The notes: generated from the letters alone by a model not told the origin. Positions 6,822 to 16,933 are shown, counted from the stretch's first letter. The stretch: 26,906 bases of DNA from Ignavibacteriaceae bacterium (GCA_013388525.1 JACAFA010000250.1:1-26906), one strand, 5' to 3'. Translations and numbers: made by a program.

Positions 6822-9821
6822 ATGGATAAAGCATTTTCAATAAAAGAAATGAAACTGGAAAACGTTTTCCACGCAAGACTCAAAAAATTCCAGAAGCTTA
6901 TGCGTTTCAAGATTCAGAATATTCTTCTCGTTTCCAGTATTTACGACTATTATCTCTTTGAGGAAGATGGAAGACTTTACGAGTTAATCAGAAGCGAATA
7001 TCAGAATCTTAATCTTAGCCAGGCACCGGAAATTAACCATGTTACAACCGGTGAAGAAGCATTGGAATTATTAAAAGGTGAGCACGAGTTCGATCTTATT
7101 ATTACCACTCTTCATATCGAGGATACGCACGTAGTAAAATTTGCAAAACAGGTAAGATCTCTCGGGATTGATCTGCCGATTATCCTGCTTGCTTATGATA
7201 ATATGGAAAGAAAAGAACTCACCACACATTATGACACTTCAGTATTCGAGAAAATTTTTATCTGGGGCGGTGATTTTCATCTTCTTATTGGAATAATAAA
7301 ATACATCGAAGATAAAATGAATGTTGAAGCTGATACCCAGAATATAGGCGTTCAGGTGATTATTCTCGTGGAAGACAATGTAAAATTTTATTCATCCTAT
7401 CTGCCTCTTATTTATACTGAAGTTTTTAACCAGTCGCAAAGATTAATTCAGGAAGGAATAAACATCACTCATAAATTTTTGAGAATGAGAGCCAGACCGA
7501 AGATTCTTCTATGCACTACTTACGAGGAAGCATGGGAATGTTTTGAAAAGTATGAGGAAAATGTTCTTGGTATCATCACCGATAATAACTTCAGGCATTA
7601 TGGGGTTCGTGACCCTGAGGCAGGACTGAAATTTGCAACGGAAGTCAAATCCCGGCATAAAGATATTCCTATTCTTATTCAAACAAGCGATCAGAACCTT
7701 GAAGAGAAAGTAAAAAAAATTGGTGCATCATTCCTCTATAAAAACTCTCCAAGATTATTACACGACCTTCGTGAATTTATGCTGGATCATTTTGGCTTTG
7801 GTGATTTTATTTTTGAGTTGAGGGATGGAACTGCAGTAGGACGGGCAGCAAATCTAAGAGAACTTGCTGATCAGATTGGAAAAATTCCGGAAGAAAGTCT
7901 CCTGCATCACGCAGAAGGAAATCATTTTTCAAGATGGCTGAAAGCAAGAACCGAATTTTATCTGGCTCATCAGCTCAGACCAAGAAAAGTAACCGATTAT
8001 GAATCACCGGAACACCTGAGACAGGATCTTATCAACGCTATTAACAGCTATCTTGAAGAAAGAGCTAAAGGAGTAATTTCTGATTTCAGGAAAGAAACAT
8101 TCGATCCTAAAAATAGTTTTGCAAGAATAGGCGGAGGATCGCTGGGTGGAAAAGCACGCGGTCTTGGTTTTATAAATACTTTAATTGCAAACTATAACAT
8201 AAAATATCTATTTAAAGGTGTTGAGATTTCAGTGCCTTCGGCAGTCGTTGTGGGAACGGAAGTCTTTGATCAGTTTATGCACGAGAATAATCTGGAAAGC
8301 TTTTCATTTAACGAAACTGACGATGTTAAAATCACCCAAAAGTTTATAGAAGCATTCTATTTCCCTAAAGATATTAAACAAAAACTTTATGACTTTCTTG
8401 AAATTATCAAAGAACCACTGGCAGTGAGATCGTCAAGCCTGCTTGAAGATGCTCAGTTTCAGCCATTTGCAGGTGTGTATCAGACTTATATGTTGCCAAA
8501 CAGTAATCCGGATATAAATGTCAGACTGGATGAATTACTTCAAACTATAAAAGCTGTTTACGCTTCAACATATCATCAAAAGGCAAAAGACTATATGAAA
8601 GCAACTGCTTACCGTTTGGAAGAAGAAAAGATGGCTGTGATTGTACAGAAACTTGTTGGCACTGAACATAAAGGAAAATTTTATCCTGATTTTGCGGGTG
8701 TCGGTAAGTCGTTCAATTTTTATCCTGTTCCTCCGCAAAAATCTGATGACGGAATAGCAATGGTTGCACTTGGGCTTGGTAAAACCGTTGTCGAAGGAGG
8801 AAACACGGTAAGATTCTGTCCACGCTATCCAAAACATCTTCTTCAGTTCTTTTCAACAAAAGAAACTTTGAAACATGCCCAGCAGGATTTTTATGCACTG
8901 GATCTCAACGGCAAACTTGATCATCATCCTGAATCAACAAAAGATCCTCTTGTGAAAAGGTATGATTTGCTAGAGTCAGAAGCAGATGGAACACTTTACT
9001 CTGTTGGCTCAACATATTCTCCTGAGGAGGAGGCAGTATATGATGGAATCTCCCGCAGAGGTTTACGGGTTGTAACATTTTCACCTATACTAAAGCATAA
9101 AATGTTTCCGCTGCCAGAAATACTTGACATGCTTCTGGGATTAGGGACCTGGGGAATGGGTTCGCCGGTTGAAATTGAATTTGCTGTTAATCTGAGCGTC
9201 CCGCCTGATAAACCAAAAGAGTTTGCAATGCTTCAGATGAGACCTTTAGTAATAAGCAGAGAAATTGATGAACTGAATATTGACTATCAACCGGAAGAAC
9301 TAATTTGCCAGAGCAGTCAGGTACTTGGTAATGGTGCAACTGACGGCATCTGTGATTTAGTTATGGTAGATCATAACAAATATGACAGATCAAAAAGCAG
9401 AATGGTTGCTCTGGAAATTGCAAAGCTGAATTCGAAATTACTTAATGAAAAAAGACCTTACATATTAATCGGTGTTGGCAGATGGGGAAGTCTCGATCCC
9501 TGGCTTGGAATTCCTGTTACGTGGGATCAGATATCCGGTGCTGCTGCAATTGTGGAATCTGGTTTTAAGGATTTTGAAGTTGAGCCATCCCAGGGTTCAC
9601 ATTTCTTCCAGAATATAACTTCGTTTCGTGTAGGTTATTTTACCGTTGATGCTTCACACAAAATTGGTTTTATTGATTGGGATTGGCTGCAATCTCAACC
9701 GGTAGTTGAAGAGTATGAGTACACAAAACATCTGCAATTTAAAGAACCTGTAACTGTTAAAATTAATGGACATAAGAACATCGGGGTCATTCTTAAGCCG
9801 GGAAGTAATGGAAAAGATTAA
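6822..9821 (+). CDS. REC-REC-PEP/pyruvate-binding (PPDK_N) fusion protein 1
   Basis: A 999-aa soluble multidomain protein. Residues ~30-165 are receiver-like but lack the phosphoacceptor (DLIITTL, Thr96 in place of Asp). Residues ~176-325 form a second receiver with a full set, Glu184/Asp185, Asp254, Thr288 and Lys307, and an extra ~35-residue insert (conserved RMRARPKILLCTTYEEAW). A linker ends in TFDPKNSFARIGGGSLGGKARG. Residues ~432-810 are a PEP-synthase/PPDK-type ATP-grasp domain with AVRSSSLLED (534-543), FAGVYQTY and EIEFAVN...LQMRPL. Residues ~825-999 are a conserved domain I cannot name, including GVGRWGSLDPWLGIPVTW and EPSQGSHFFQNITSF (His927). The swivel-His and PEP-binding barrel are absent, so it should not be a PEP synthase; the role is probably regulatory or phosphotransfer. 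It overlaps the downstream histidine kinase. Confidence 0.85.
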   Translation: MDKAFSIKEMKLENVFHARLKKFQKLMRFKIQNILLVSSIYDYYLFEEDGRLYELIRSEYQNLNLSQAPEINHVTTGEEALELLKGEHEFDLIITTLHIEDTHVVKFAKQVRSLGIDLPIILLAYDNMERKELTTHYDTSVFEKIFIWGGDFHLLIGIIKYIEDKMNVEADTQNIGVQVIILVEDNVKFYSSYLPLIYTEVFNQSQRLIQEGINITHKFLRMRARPKILLCTTYEEAWECFEKYEENVLGIITDNNFRHYGVRDPEAGLKFATEVKSRHKDIPILIQTSDQNLEEKVKKIGASFLYKNSPRLLHDLREFMLDHFGFGDFIFELRDGTAVGRAANLRELADQIGKIPEESLLHHAEGNHFSRWLKARTEFYLAHQLRPRKVTDYESPEHLRQDLINAINSYLEERAKGVISDFRKETFDPKNSFARIGGGSLGGKARGLGFINTLIANYNIKYLFKGVEISVPSAVVVGTEVFDQFMHENNLESFSFNETDDVKITQKFIEAFYFPKDIKQKLYDFLEIIKEPLAVRSSSLLEDAQFQPFAGVYQTYMLPNSNPDINVRLDELLQTIKAVYASTYHQKAKDYMKATAYRLEEEKMAVIVQKLVGTEHKGKFYPDFAGVGKSFNFYPVPPQKSDDGIAMVALGLGKTVVEGGNTVRFCPRYPKHLLQFFSTKETLKHAQQDFYALDLNGKLDHHPESTKDPLVKRYDLLESEADGTLYSVGSTYSPEEEAVYDGISRRGLRVVTFSPILKHKMFPLPEILDMLLGLGTWGMGSPVEIEFAVNLSVPPDKPKEFAMLQMRPLVISREIDELNIDYQPEELICQSSQVLGNGATDGICDLVMVDHNKYDRSKSRMVALEIAKLNSKLLNEKRPYILIGVGRWGSLDPWLGIPVTWDQISGAAAIVESGFKDFEVEPSQGSHFFQNITSFRVGYFTVDASHKIGFIDWDWLQSQPVVEEYEYTKHLQFKEPVTVKINGHKNIGVILKPGSNGKD

Positions 9822-11283
9822 CTTTTTTTTAAAAGCAGAATTACCAAATATTGATTTGCTCTTCGGACAATTGTGGGATATTTCCGTTGATGGAATGCGT
9901 CTGATGGATGAGGATGGAAAAATTCTTCTTGTGAATGATTCTTTCTGCAGAATATTCCGGATGGAAAAAGAACAATTGCTTGGAAAACCCTTCTCAATTG
10001 TTTATGCACACGAAGAGCAGGAAGAAGCTTTAAGAACTTATCAGAAAGATATTCGAAACAACAAGCTTAAAACTCTGTTTGAACGTGAGAACACATTATG
10101 GAACAACAGGAAGGGATGGTTTGAATTTTCAAATTCATTCTTAACTCTGCCGGATGGAAACAAAATTACACTCAGCATCATAAAAGAAATCACAGAAAGA
10201 AAAAGATCTGAATTGGAGCTAAAAGAAAGCGAATCCAGGTTCAAAATGCTTTTTAACAATGCAAACGATGCTGTCTTTGTAACACAGCTTTCGAATGAAA
10301 AAACTTATGGTGATTTTGTTGAAGTAAATGAAGTTGCCTGTAAAAGATTAGGTTATACAAAAGACGAATTTCTTCAGTTAAGTCCCTCAGCAATTGTTTC
10401 TCAGAAAAGCATCAACGATTTTAATCTAAATATGGAACGGCTTCTTAAAGAAGGTCATGTTGTTTATGATCTTGTACATCGTGCAAAGGATAAAAAATTA
10501 ATTCCGGTTGAAATAAATTCTCATTTATTTGTATATAATGATAAGCCGACTGTTCTTTCAATTGCCAGGGATATTACCGAGCGTAAAAAAGCTGAAGAAA
10601 AACTTAAGCATACAAGTAAACTGCTTCGGGATCTCGCAACACATCTTCAATCTGTAAGAGAGGAAGAAAGAACAATGATTGCTCAGGAAATACACGATGA
10701 GCTTGGTCAGGTACTTACAGCTCTGAAGATTCAGGTTTCTCTGCTTGCGAATAAGCTTAATAAGGATCAGGAACCTTTGAAAGAAAAAATAAAATCGCTT
10801 TCTGATTTGATTGATACATCAGTAGAGTCTGTTCAAAAAATTTCTTCAAAGTTGCGTCCCGGTATTCTGGACGAATTAGGACTTATTGCTGCAATTGAAT
10901 GGCAGGCAGAGGAATTCGAGAAAATGACCAACATCAAATGTTCAGTGGTTCTTCCACAGGAAGAATTGACTCTCGAAGAAAACAAATCAACAGCTATCTT
11001 CAGAATATTGAAGGAAGCACTAACAAACGTTGCAAGACATTCTCAGGCAACACAGGTTTCAATCTCTCTTCTGAAACATCAATCGGATATCTCTCTTGAA
11101 ATTCATGATAATGGAAAAGGAATTACTCAGGACCAGGTAAAGGATTTCAAGTCACTTGGTATCCACGGGATGGAAGAAAGAGCATTGGTATTTGGCGGAC
11201 AGGTTTATATTGAAGGGATAACCGGTAAGGGAACTATTGTTAAGGTTGAAATTCCAATTGATGAGATAAAAGATGTCAGCTGA
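9808..11283 (+). CDS. Soluble PAS-PAS histidine kinase (HisKA_3/NarX type)
   Basis: A 491-aa cytoplasmic sensor kinase with no membrane segment. PAS1 is at about residues 20-130 (DGMRLMDEDGKILLVNDSF), PAS2 at about 140-262, each closed by a (D/E)ITERK motif. The HisKA_3 dimerisation helix EEERTMIAQEIHDELGQ carries the phosphoacceptor His296. The HATPase domain has EALTNVARH (Asn407), DNGKGI and LGIHGMEERA, typical of NarX/DegS-like kinases. An in-frame ATG at 9766 exists, but 9808 fits better: it overlaps the upstream stop by 14 bases and begins the PAS region directly. It overlaps the response regulator by 11 bases, so fusion 1, kinase and regulator form one coupled operon. The signal sensed is not evident. 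Confidence 0.92.
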   Translation: MEKINFFLKAELPNIDLLFGQLWDISVDGMRLMDEDGKILLVNDSFCRIFRMEKEQLLGKPFSIVYAHEEQEEALRTYQKDIRNNKLKTLFERENTLWNNRKGWFEFSNSFLTLPDGNKITLSIIKEITERKRSELELKESESRFKMLFNNANDAVFVTQLSNEKTYGDFVEVNEVACKRLGYTKDEFLQLSPSAIVSQKSINDFNLNMERLLKEGHVVYDLVHRAKDKKLIPVEINSHLFVYNDKPTVLSIARDITERKKAEEKLKHTSKLLRDLATHLQSVREEERTMIAQEIHDELGQVLTALKIQVSLLANKLNKDQEPLKEKIKSLSDLIDTSVESVQKISSKLRPGILDELGLIAAIEWQAEEFEKMTNIKCSVVLPQEELTLEENKSTAIFRILKEALTNVARHSQATQVSISLLKHQSDISLEIHDNGKGITQDQVKDFKSLGIHGMEERALVFGGQVYIEGITGKGTIVKVEIPIDEIKDVS

Positions 11284-11920
11284 AAAAATAAGAATTCTTA
11301 TTGCTGATGACCACGCAATAGTCCGCGAGGGTTTAAAGCAAATTGTCGCTGAAGAAAAAGATATTGTCGTTGCCGGCGAAGCCGAAAATGCAAAAGGGCT
11401 TATGGATCTTCTTGCAAAAGAAAAGTGGAATCTTGTTGTTCTTGATATTAATATGCCAGGCAAAAGCGGACTCGAAGCATTGAAGGATATCAAATCAATT
11501 TATCCGGATTTACCAGTTTTAATTCTAAGTATGTTTAGTGAAGATCAGTACGGTATTAGAGCAATTAAAGCAGGTGCTTCTGGCTATCTGAAAAAAGTAA
11601 GTGCACCAACCGAGTTGGTTACAGCAATCAGAAAAATTGTTTCAGGTGGTAAATATATAAATCCATCTCTCGCTGAAAAGCTTGCTGAAAAATTTAGCGA
11701 AACCGGAAAGCCGGCATTACATGAAAATTTATCCGATCGTGAATATCAGATTATGTGCAACATAGCATTGGGTAAATCTGCTGAACAAATTGCGGAAGAA
11801 TTATCATTAAGCATCAATACCGTTTACACTTACCGAAACAGAATTCTTGAGAAAATGGATATGAAATCCAATGTTGAGTTAACTCAATACGTTCTTCGAA
11901 ATAAACTGGTGGAAATCTAG
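11273..11920 (+). CDS. NarL/FixJ-family response regulator
   Basis: A 215-aa regulator. The receiver (residues 6-125) has Asp12/Asp13, phosphoacceptor Asp58 in VVLDINMPGKSG, Ser85 and Lys106. The LuxR-type helix-turn-helix is at about 151-212 (LSDREYQIMCNIALGKSAEQIAEELSLSINTVYTYRNRIL). It is the obvious partner of the upstream kinase, with which it overlaps by 11 bases. A dimeric regulator of this type binds inverted repeats; a TGTAAC/GTTACA dyad lies 25 bases after its stop and 117 bases before GDH2, a plausible but untested target. Confidence 0.95.
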   Translation: MSAEKIRILIADDHAIVREGLKQIVAEEKDIVVAGEAENAKGLMDLLAKEKWNLVVLDINMPGKSGLEALKDIKSIYPDLPVLILSMFSEDQYGIRAIKAGASGYLKKVSAPTELVTAIRKIVSGGKYINPSLAEKLAEKFSETGKPALHENLSDREYQIMCNIALGKSAEQIAEELSLSINTVYTYRNRILEKMDMKSNVELTQYVLRNKLVEI

Positions 11921-11944
11921 TTACTTGCCAATTCAAAATTGTTT

Positions 11945-11963
11945 TGTAACAAATTCTGTTACA
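11945..11963. promoter_or_regulatory. TGTAAC-N7-GTTACA dyad upstream of GDH2
   Basis: A perfect 6-bp inverted repeat with a 7-bp gap in the 159-bp spacer between the response regulator and GDH2. No T-run follows, so it is a candidate operator rather than a terminator. The ribosome binding site of GDH2 is a strong CCGGAGG at 12069-12075. Confidence 0.3.
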
Positions 11964-12046
11964 TAACTTTCACAAAATCTATTCTTTCCGATTAACCTTT
12001 ATTGAAGTAGTTTGAAATCAAAGATTATTCAAACATAATCCTATAA

Positions 12047-13441
<1,395 letters not shown>

Positions 13442-13454
13442 AGCCTCACCCCAA

Positions 13455-13482
13455 CCCCTCTCCAAAGGAGAGGGGCTTTTTT
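13455..13482 (+). terminator. Intrinsic terminator of GDH2 (repeat-derived)
   Basis: A perfect 9-bp GC-rich stem, CCCCTCTCC / GGAGAGGGG, with an AAA loop, followed by CTTTTTT. The lead-in CCTCACCCCAA places it in the same palindromic family as 1684-1706 and 1779-1801, so a dispersed repeat seems to serve as the terminator. Confidence 0.85.
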
Positions 13483-13540
13483 GTTCATTTAATTTTTTGA
13501 TGACTTAATTTTCTTATTACTGAATAGTCATTAATTCTAC

Positions 13541-13621
13541 AGGCGAAGCAGGTTGTAGCCTCTCGTAGAGTCTGTCAGACTCTATTGAGTCTGACGACCA
13601 CTTGCTTCGCCTTTTAGTTTT
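13541..13621 (+). other. Three-way-junction-like structured element
   Basis: The outer stem pairs AGGCGAAGCAGGT (13541-13553) with ACTTGCTTCGCCT (13600-13612), 13 bp with one G-T. Inside are a small hairpin, CTCT/AGAG (13560-13570), and a perfect 9-bp hairpin, GTCAGACTC/GAGTCTGAC (13574-13595, TATT loop). The outer stem is followed by TTTTAGTTTTT. Read as RNA this is a compact junction with a U-rich tail in the leader of fusion 2: a small RNA, an attenuator, a second terminator or a dispersed foldback. It resembles no riboswitch class I can name. Confidence 0.45.
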
Positions 13622-13688
13622 TACGAGGAAAATGATACACAAAAATTGTAAATTACAGTTGGCTACATTTTCAAAAATTCGAATTAAA

Positions 13689-13708
13689 CATTTGTTATAA
13701 AACAAATG
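13689..13708. promoter_or_regulatory. Perfect palindrome ending on the start codon of fusion 2
   Basis: CATTTGTT-ATAA-AACAAATG: 8-bp arms around a 4-base centre, the last three bases being the ATG of the gene at 13706. No Shine-Dalgarno is seen. In RNA this could hide the start codon in a hairpin; in DNA it could be an operator. Confidence 0.4.
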
Positions 13709-16700
13709 ACTTACATAAAAGAATTTAAAAGTAATCCCGAAGCTGATTGGGTAGAGCATGGTTATGGAACCCGTTTCCAGGGTTTTCAGAACCTTATGCG
13801 CCTGCGAGTTACAAATATACTTCTTGTTTCCAGCCTTTATGACCTTTATCTATTTGAAGAAGATGGCAGATTATACGAACTTATTCGAAATGAATACCAG
13901 GGATTAAACCTTAGCCATTCACCCGAGCTAACCAGAGTTTCAAGCGGATATGATGCCATCAGTCGTGTAAAAGAAGAAGGTCGTTATGACCTGATCATAT
14001 CCACAATGCATATTGAAGATATGACCGCACTTAACTTTGCTAAACTTGCTAAAAAGTCAGGGCTCGATATTCCTATTGTCCTTCTCGCTCACGACAACAG
14101 AGAATTGAAATCTCTTCTGTCTAACCCAGAAAGTTCTGTGTTCGAAAAAGTATTTATATGGACGGGTGACTTCAGAATAATTATCGGAATAATAAAATAT
14201 CTTGAAGATAAGCTCAATGTTGAACACGACAGCAAGATAGTTGGTGTTCAGAATGTAATTGTAATTGAAGATAGTGTAAGATACTACTCAGCTTTTCTTC
14301 CGATAATTTATACTGAAATGTTAAAGCAAAGTCAGCGGTTAATTTCAGAAGGAATAAATCTTACTCACAAATATTTGAGGATGCGAGCCAGACCAAAAAT
14401 TCTTCTTTGTACTACTTACGAAGAAGCGTGGGATTATTTTGATAAGTATAAAGAGCTTGTACTTGGTGTTATTTCAGATATTGCTTTCCCAAGGAACGGT
14501 GAACTTGATGATACTTCAGGAATTAAATTTGCGAAAGCTGTAAAAGAAGCAGTCAGTGATATCCCAATACTTTTAACTTCAAATGATGCATCAAATGAAG
14601 AAGATGCGAAGAAAGCAGGCGCGGCATTCATTCTGAAAGACTCACCGATACTTATTACCAGGCTTCAGCATTTTATGAACAACAATTTTGGGTTTGGAGA
14701 TTTTATTTTCAAAACAGCTGATGGAATTGAAGTAGGCAGAGCAAACGATCTTAAAAGTATGGAGGAACAATTAAAAATTGTACCTATCGAAAGCATCAGG
14801 TTTCATGCAGAGAGAAATCATTTTTCAAATTGGTTTAAAGCAAGAACAGAATTCTGGCTCGCTCATAAATTAAGACCAAGAAAAGTTTCAGATTATCCTA
14901 CAGGAGAAGCCTTGAGAGAAGACCTCGTTAGCTCAATCCACAATTACCGGATGGCAAGACAGCGAGGAATTATAACTGACTTCAATAAAGAAACATTTGA
15001 TCCTGAAAGCAGTTTTGCCAGAATTGGTGGAGGCTCACTGGGAGGAAAAGCGAGAGGTCTTGGTTTTGTTAATACTCTTATTAATGATTATCAGCTTCGC
15101 GATCAGTTCGAAGATGTTTTAATTTATGTTCCGCCGGCAGTAGTGCTTGGAACAAACGTCTTTGATGATTTTCTTGAAATAAACAATCTTAGGAGTTTTG
15201 CCCTTCAATGTGAGGATGATGAAGAAATTACAAGGAAGTTTCTGGAAGCATCAAAATTTCCGGAGGATATTCTCGGCGAACTTGCAGCATTCCTTGATAT
15301 AATCAGAAGTCCTCTTGCAGTAAGGTCATCAAGTCTTTTGGAAGATTCTCAATACCATCCTTTCGCCGGTGTTTATCAGACGTATATGATTCCTAATGAT
15401 AATGCTAACCCGCTGATTCGCTTGAATGATCTGCTTACAACAATTAAAAGAGTTTACGCATCAACTTTCTACCAGAACGCAAAAAATTATATTAAGGTTA
15501 CTTCCTACCGTTCTGAAGAAGAAAAGATGGCAGTAATTATTCAAAAGATGGTTGGTAATTATCATGAAAACAGGTTCTATCCCGATTTTTCTGGTGTAGC
15601 AAAGTCATATAATTTTTATCCGCTTCCACCGCAAAAATCAACGGACGGAATTGTGTCAGCAGCACTTGGTCTGGGCAAATGGGTCGTTGAAGGTGGAAAT
15701 ACGGTAAGGTTTTGTCCAAAGTATTCAACTGATATTATACAATTTCATTCAGTAAAAGAATCTCTCAATAGCAGTCAGATGGAATTTTTTGCTTTGCAGA
15801 TAGATGAAAAAACTGATTTCGGAAATGTAACTTATGATAAACTGGTTAAGCGTTTCCCTCTAAGTGTTGCTGAGAAAGATGGTCCATTGAGATTTGTTGG
15901 TTCAACTTACATTCCTGAGAATGATGCAATCTACGATGGACTTGGCAGAAACGGAATCCGTCTGGTTACATTTGGACCAGTTTTAAGAAATAAAATTTTT
16001 CCACTTGCTAATGTTCTTGAATTATTACTTGAAATGGGAAACTGGGGAATGGGAACTCCGGTTGAAATTGAATTTGCTGTTAATCTGTCAAAACCTTCCG
16101 GTAAGAAAAAAGAATTTGGTTTGCTTCAGATGAGACCACTTGTCGTAAGCCACGAATTTGAAGACCTGAGAATTGATGATGTAAATGAGAAAAAATTAAT
16201 TTGTCAGAGTAACCAGGTTTTGGGTAATGGGATTATTCATGATATTTATGATGCAGTAGTTGTTGATTATAATTTATTTGATCGTGCAAAAAGCAGGGAG
16301 GTTGCTGCTGAGATTTCATCATTAAATAATAAGTTACTTTCAGAAGGAAAACCGTACCTGCTTGTTGGTGTGGGAAGATGGGGTTCGTTAGATCCCTGGC
16401 TTGGAATTCCTGTTACCTGGGAACAAATTGCTGGCGCTCGGGCAATCATCGAAACTTCATTCAAAGATATGGCTGTTGAACCTTCACAAGGCTCACACTT
16501 TTTTCAGAATATAACTTCATTTATGATTGGATATTTTACCGTCAACTCAACTCAAAAAAACGGATTTGTTGATTGGGATTGGCTTTTAGCTCAGGATGCT
16601 GTTGAAAGTAAAAACTTTACAAGACATATAAGATTTAAGAAACCAATAGTGATAAAAATGAACGGACATGAAAATAAAGGTATAATATTAAAACCCGCCT

Positions 16701-16723
16701 TAGAAGCAAATAAATCGGAGTAA
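13706..16723 (+). CDS. REC-REC-PEP/pyruvate-binding (PPDK_N) fusion protein 2
   Basis: A 1005-aa paralogue of the protein at 6822-9821 with the same domain order. The first receiver-like domain again lacks the acceptor Asp (DLIISTMHIED). The second is complete (Glu188/Asp189, Asp258, Thr291/Ser292, Lys311) and keeps the RMRARPKILLCTTYEEAW insert. The ATP-grasp domain starts at about residue 436 (ARIGGGSLGGKARGLGF), has AVRSSSLLED (538-547) and ends at about 812 (LLQMRPL). The unnamed C-terminal domain is present to the end, with GVGRWGSLDPWLGIPVTW identical to the paralogue and His931 in SQGSHFFQN. No phosphohistidine swivel or PEP-binding barrel. It lies four bases before a zinc-ribbon gene and is in one operon with it and GDH3. 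Annotation as PEP synthase would be misleading. Confidence 0.85.
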   Translation: MTYIKEFKSNPEADWVEHGYGTRFQGFQNLMRLRVTNILLVSSLYDLYLFEEDGRLYELIRNEYQGLNLSHSPELTRVSSGYDAISRVKEEGRYDLIISTMHIEDMTALNFAKLAKKSGLDIPIVLLAHDNRELKSLLSNPESSVFEKVFIWTGDFRIIIGIIKYLEDKLNVEHDSKIVGVQNVIVIEDSVRYYSAFLPIIYTEMLKQSQRLISEGINLTHKYLRMRARPKILLCTTYEEAWDYFDKYKELVLGVISDIAFPRNGELDDTSGIKFAKAVKEAVSDIPILLTSNDASNEEDAKKAGAAFILKDSPILITRLQHFMNNNFGFGDFIFKTADGIEVGRANDLKSMEEQLKIVPIESIRFHAERNHFSNWFKARTEFWLAHKLRPRKVSDYPTGEALREDLVSSIHNYRMARQRGIITDFNKETFDPESSFARIGGGSLGGKARGLGFVNTLINDYQLRDQFEDVLIYVPPAVVLGTNVFDDFLEINNLRSFALQCEDDEEITRKFLEASKFPEDILGELAAFLDIIRSPLAVRSSSLLEDSQYHPFAGVYQTYMIPNDNANPLIRLNDLLTTIKRVYASTFYQNAKNYIKVTSYRSEEEKMAVIIQKMVGNYHENRFYPDFSGVAKSYNFYPLPPQKSTDGIVSAALGLGKWVVEGGNTVRFCPKYSTDIIQFHSVKESLNSSQMEFFALQIDEKTDFGNVTYDKLVKRFPLSVAEKDGPLRFVGSTYIPENDAIYDGLGRNGIRLVTFGPVLRNKIFPLANVLELLLEMGNWGMGTPVEIEFAVNLSKPSGKKKEFGLLQMRPLVVSHEFEDLRIDDVNEKKLICQSNQVLGNGIIHDIYDAVVVDYNLFDRAKSREVAAEISSLNNKLLSEGKPYLLVGVGRWGSLDPWLGIPVTWEQIAGARAIIETSFKDMAVEPSQGSHFFQNITSFMIGYFTVNSTQKNGFVDWDWLLAQDAVESKNFTRHIRFKKPIVIKMNGHENKGIILKPALEANKSE

Positions 16724-16727
16724 TAAC

Positions 16728-16928
16728 TTGGCAGAAGAAGTTAAACCAAAACGAGAAGAAGTCCCGGACGCCTGTCCGCACTGCGGAAATAAATTATCAC
16801 CATGGCAGCAAGTTCTTCTTGCAACTGACAGAGCACTCGTTTGTAAGAAGTGCTGGTACAGAATTATACTTGATGTAATTCCAACTACTAAGAAAACAGA
16901 TTCAGACAAATCAAAGAATAAAGGATAA
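16728..16928 (+). CDS. Small zinc-ribbon protein
   Basis: A 66-aa protein with two CxxC pairs, CPHC (16-19) and CKKC (39-42), separated by ~20 residues: a four-Cys zinc ribbon or rubredoxin-like knuckle with a Lys/Asp-rich tail. The start is a TTG at 16728 preceded by GGAG at 16717-16720, a good spacing; no ATG is available in this frame early in the gene. It lies between fusion 2 (4 bases) and GDH3 (5 bases), which implies co-transcription and suggests an accessory role to one of them. Its function is not known to me. Confidence 0.75.
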   Translation: MAEEVKPKREEVPDACPHCGNKLSPWQQVLLATDRALVCKKCWYRIILDVIPTTKKTDSDKSKNKG

Positions 16929-16933
16929 GACTA

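Noticed and set aside
8100..9270. Annotation of the fusions as functional PEP synthase or pyruvate phosphate dikinase
   Set aside because: Only the nucleotide-binding domain is present; the phosphohistidine motif and the PEP-binding barrel are missing in both copies.
9766..9807. Upstream ATG (9766) for the histidine kinase
   Set aside because: It would overlap the fusion 1 gene by 56 bases and add 14 residues (MDIRTSGSFLSREV) unlike a PAS N-terminus; the ATG at 9808 gives the usual short overlap.
11152..11493. A 113-codon open frame antisense to the kinase/regulator junction
   Set aside because: It covers well-defined HATPase and receiver motifs on the plus strand; its translation is Ser/Phe-rich shadow text.
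13541..13612. tRNA gene in the cloverleaf-like element
   Set aside because: No tRNA-type anticodon arm, T-arm GGTTCRA or CCA-compatible acceptor layout; the outer stem is 13 bp and there are only two inner hairpins.
13517..13759. An 80-codon minus-strand frame across the fusion 2 leader
   Set aside because: It runs through the structured element at 13541-13612 and into the fusion 2 start; there is no ribosome binding site or protein-like composition.
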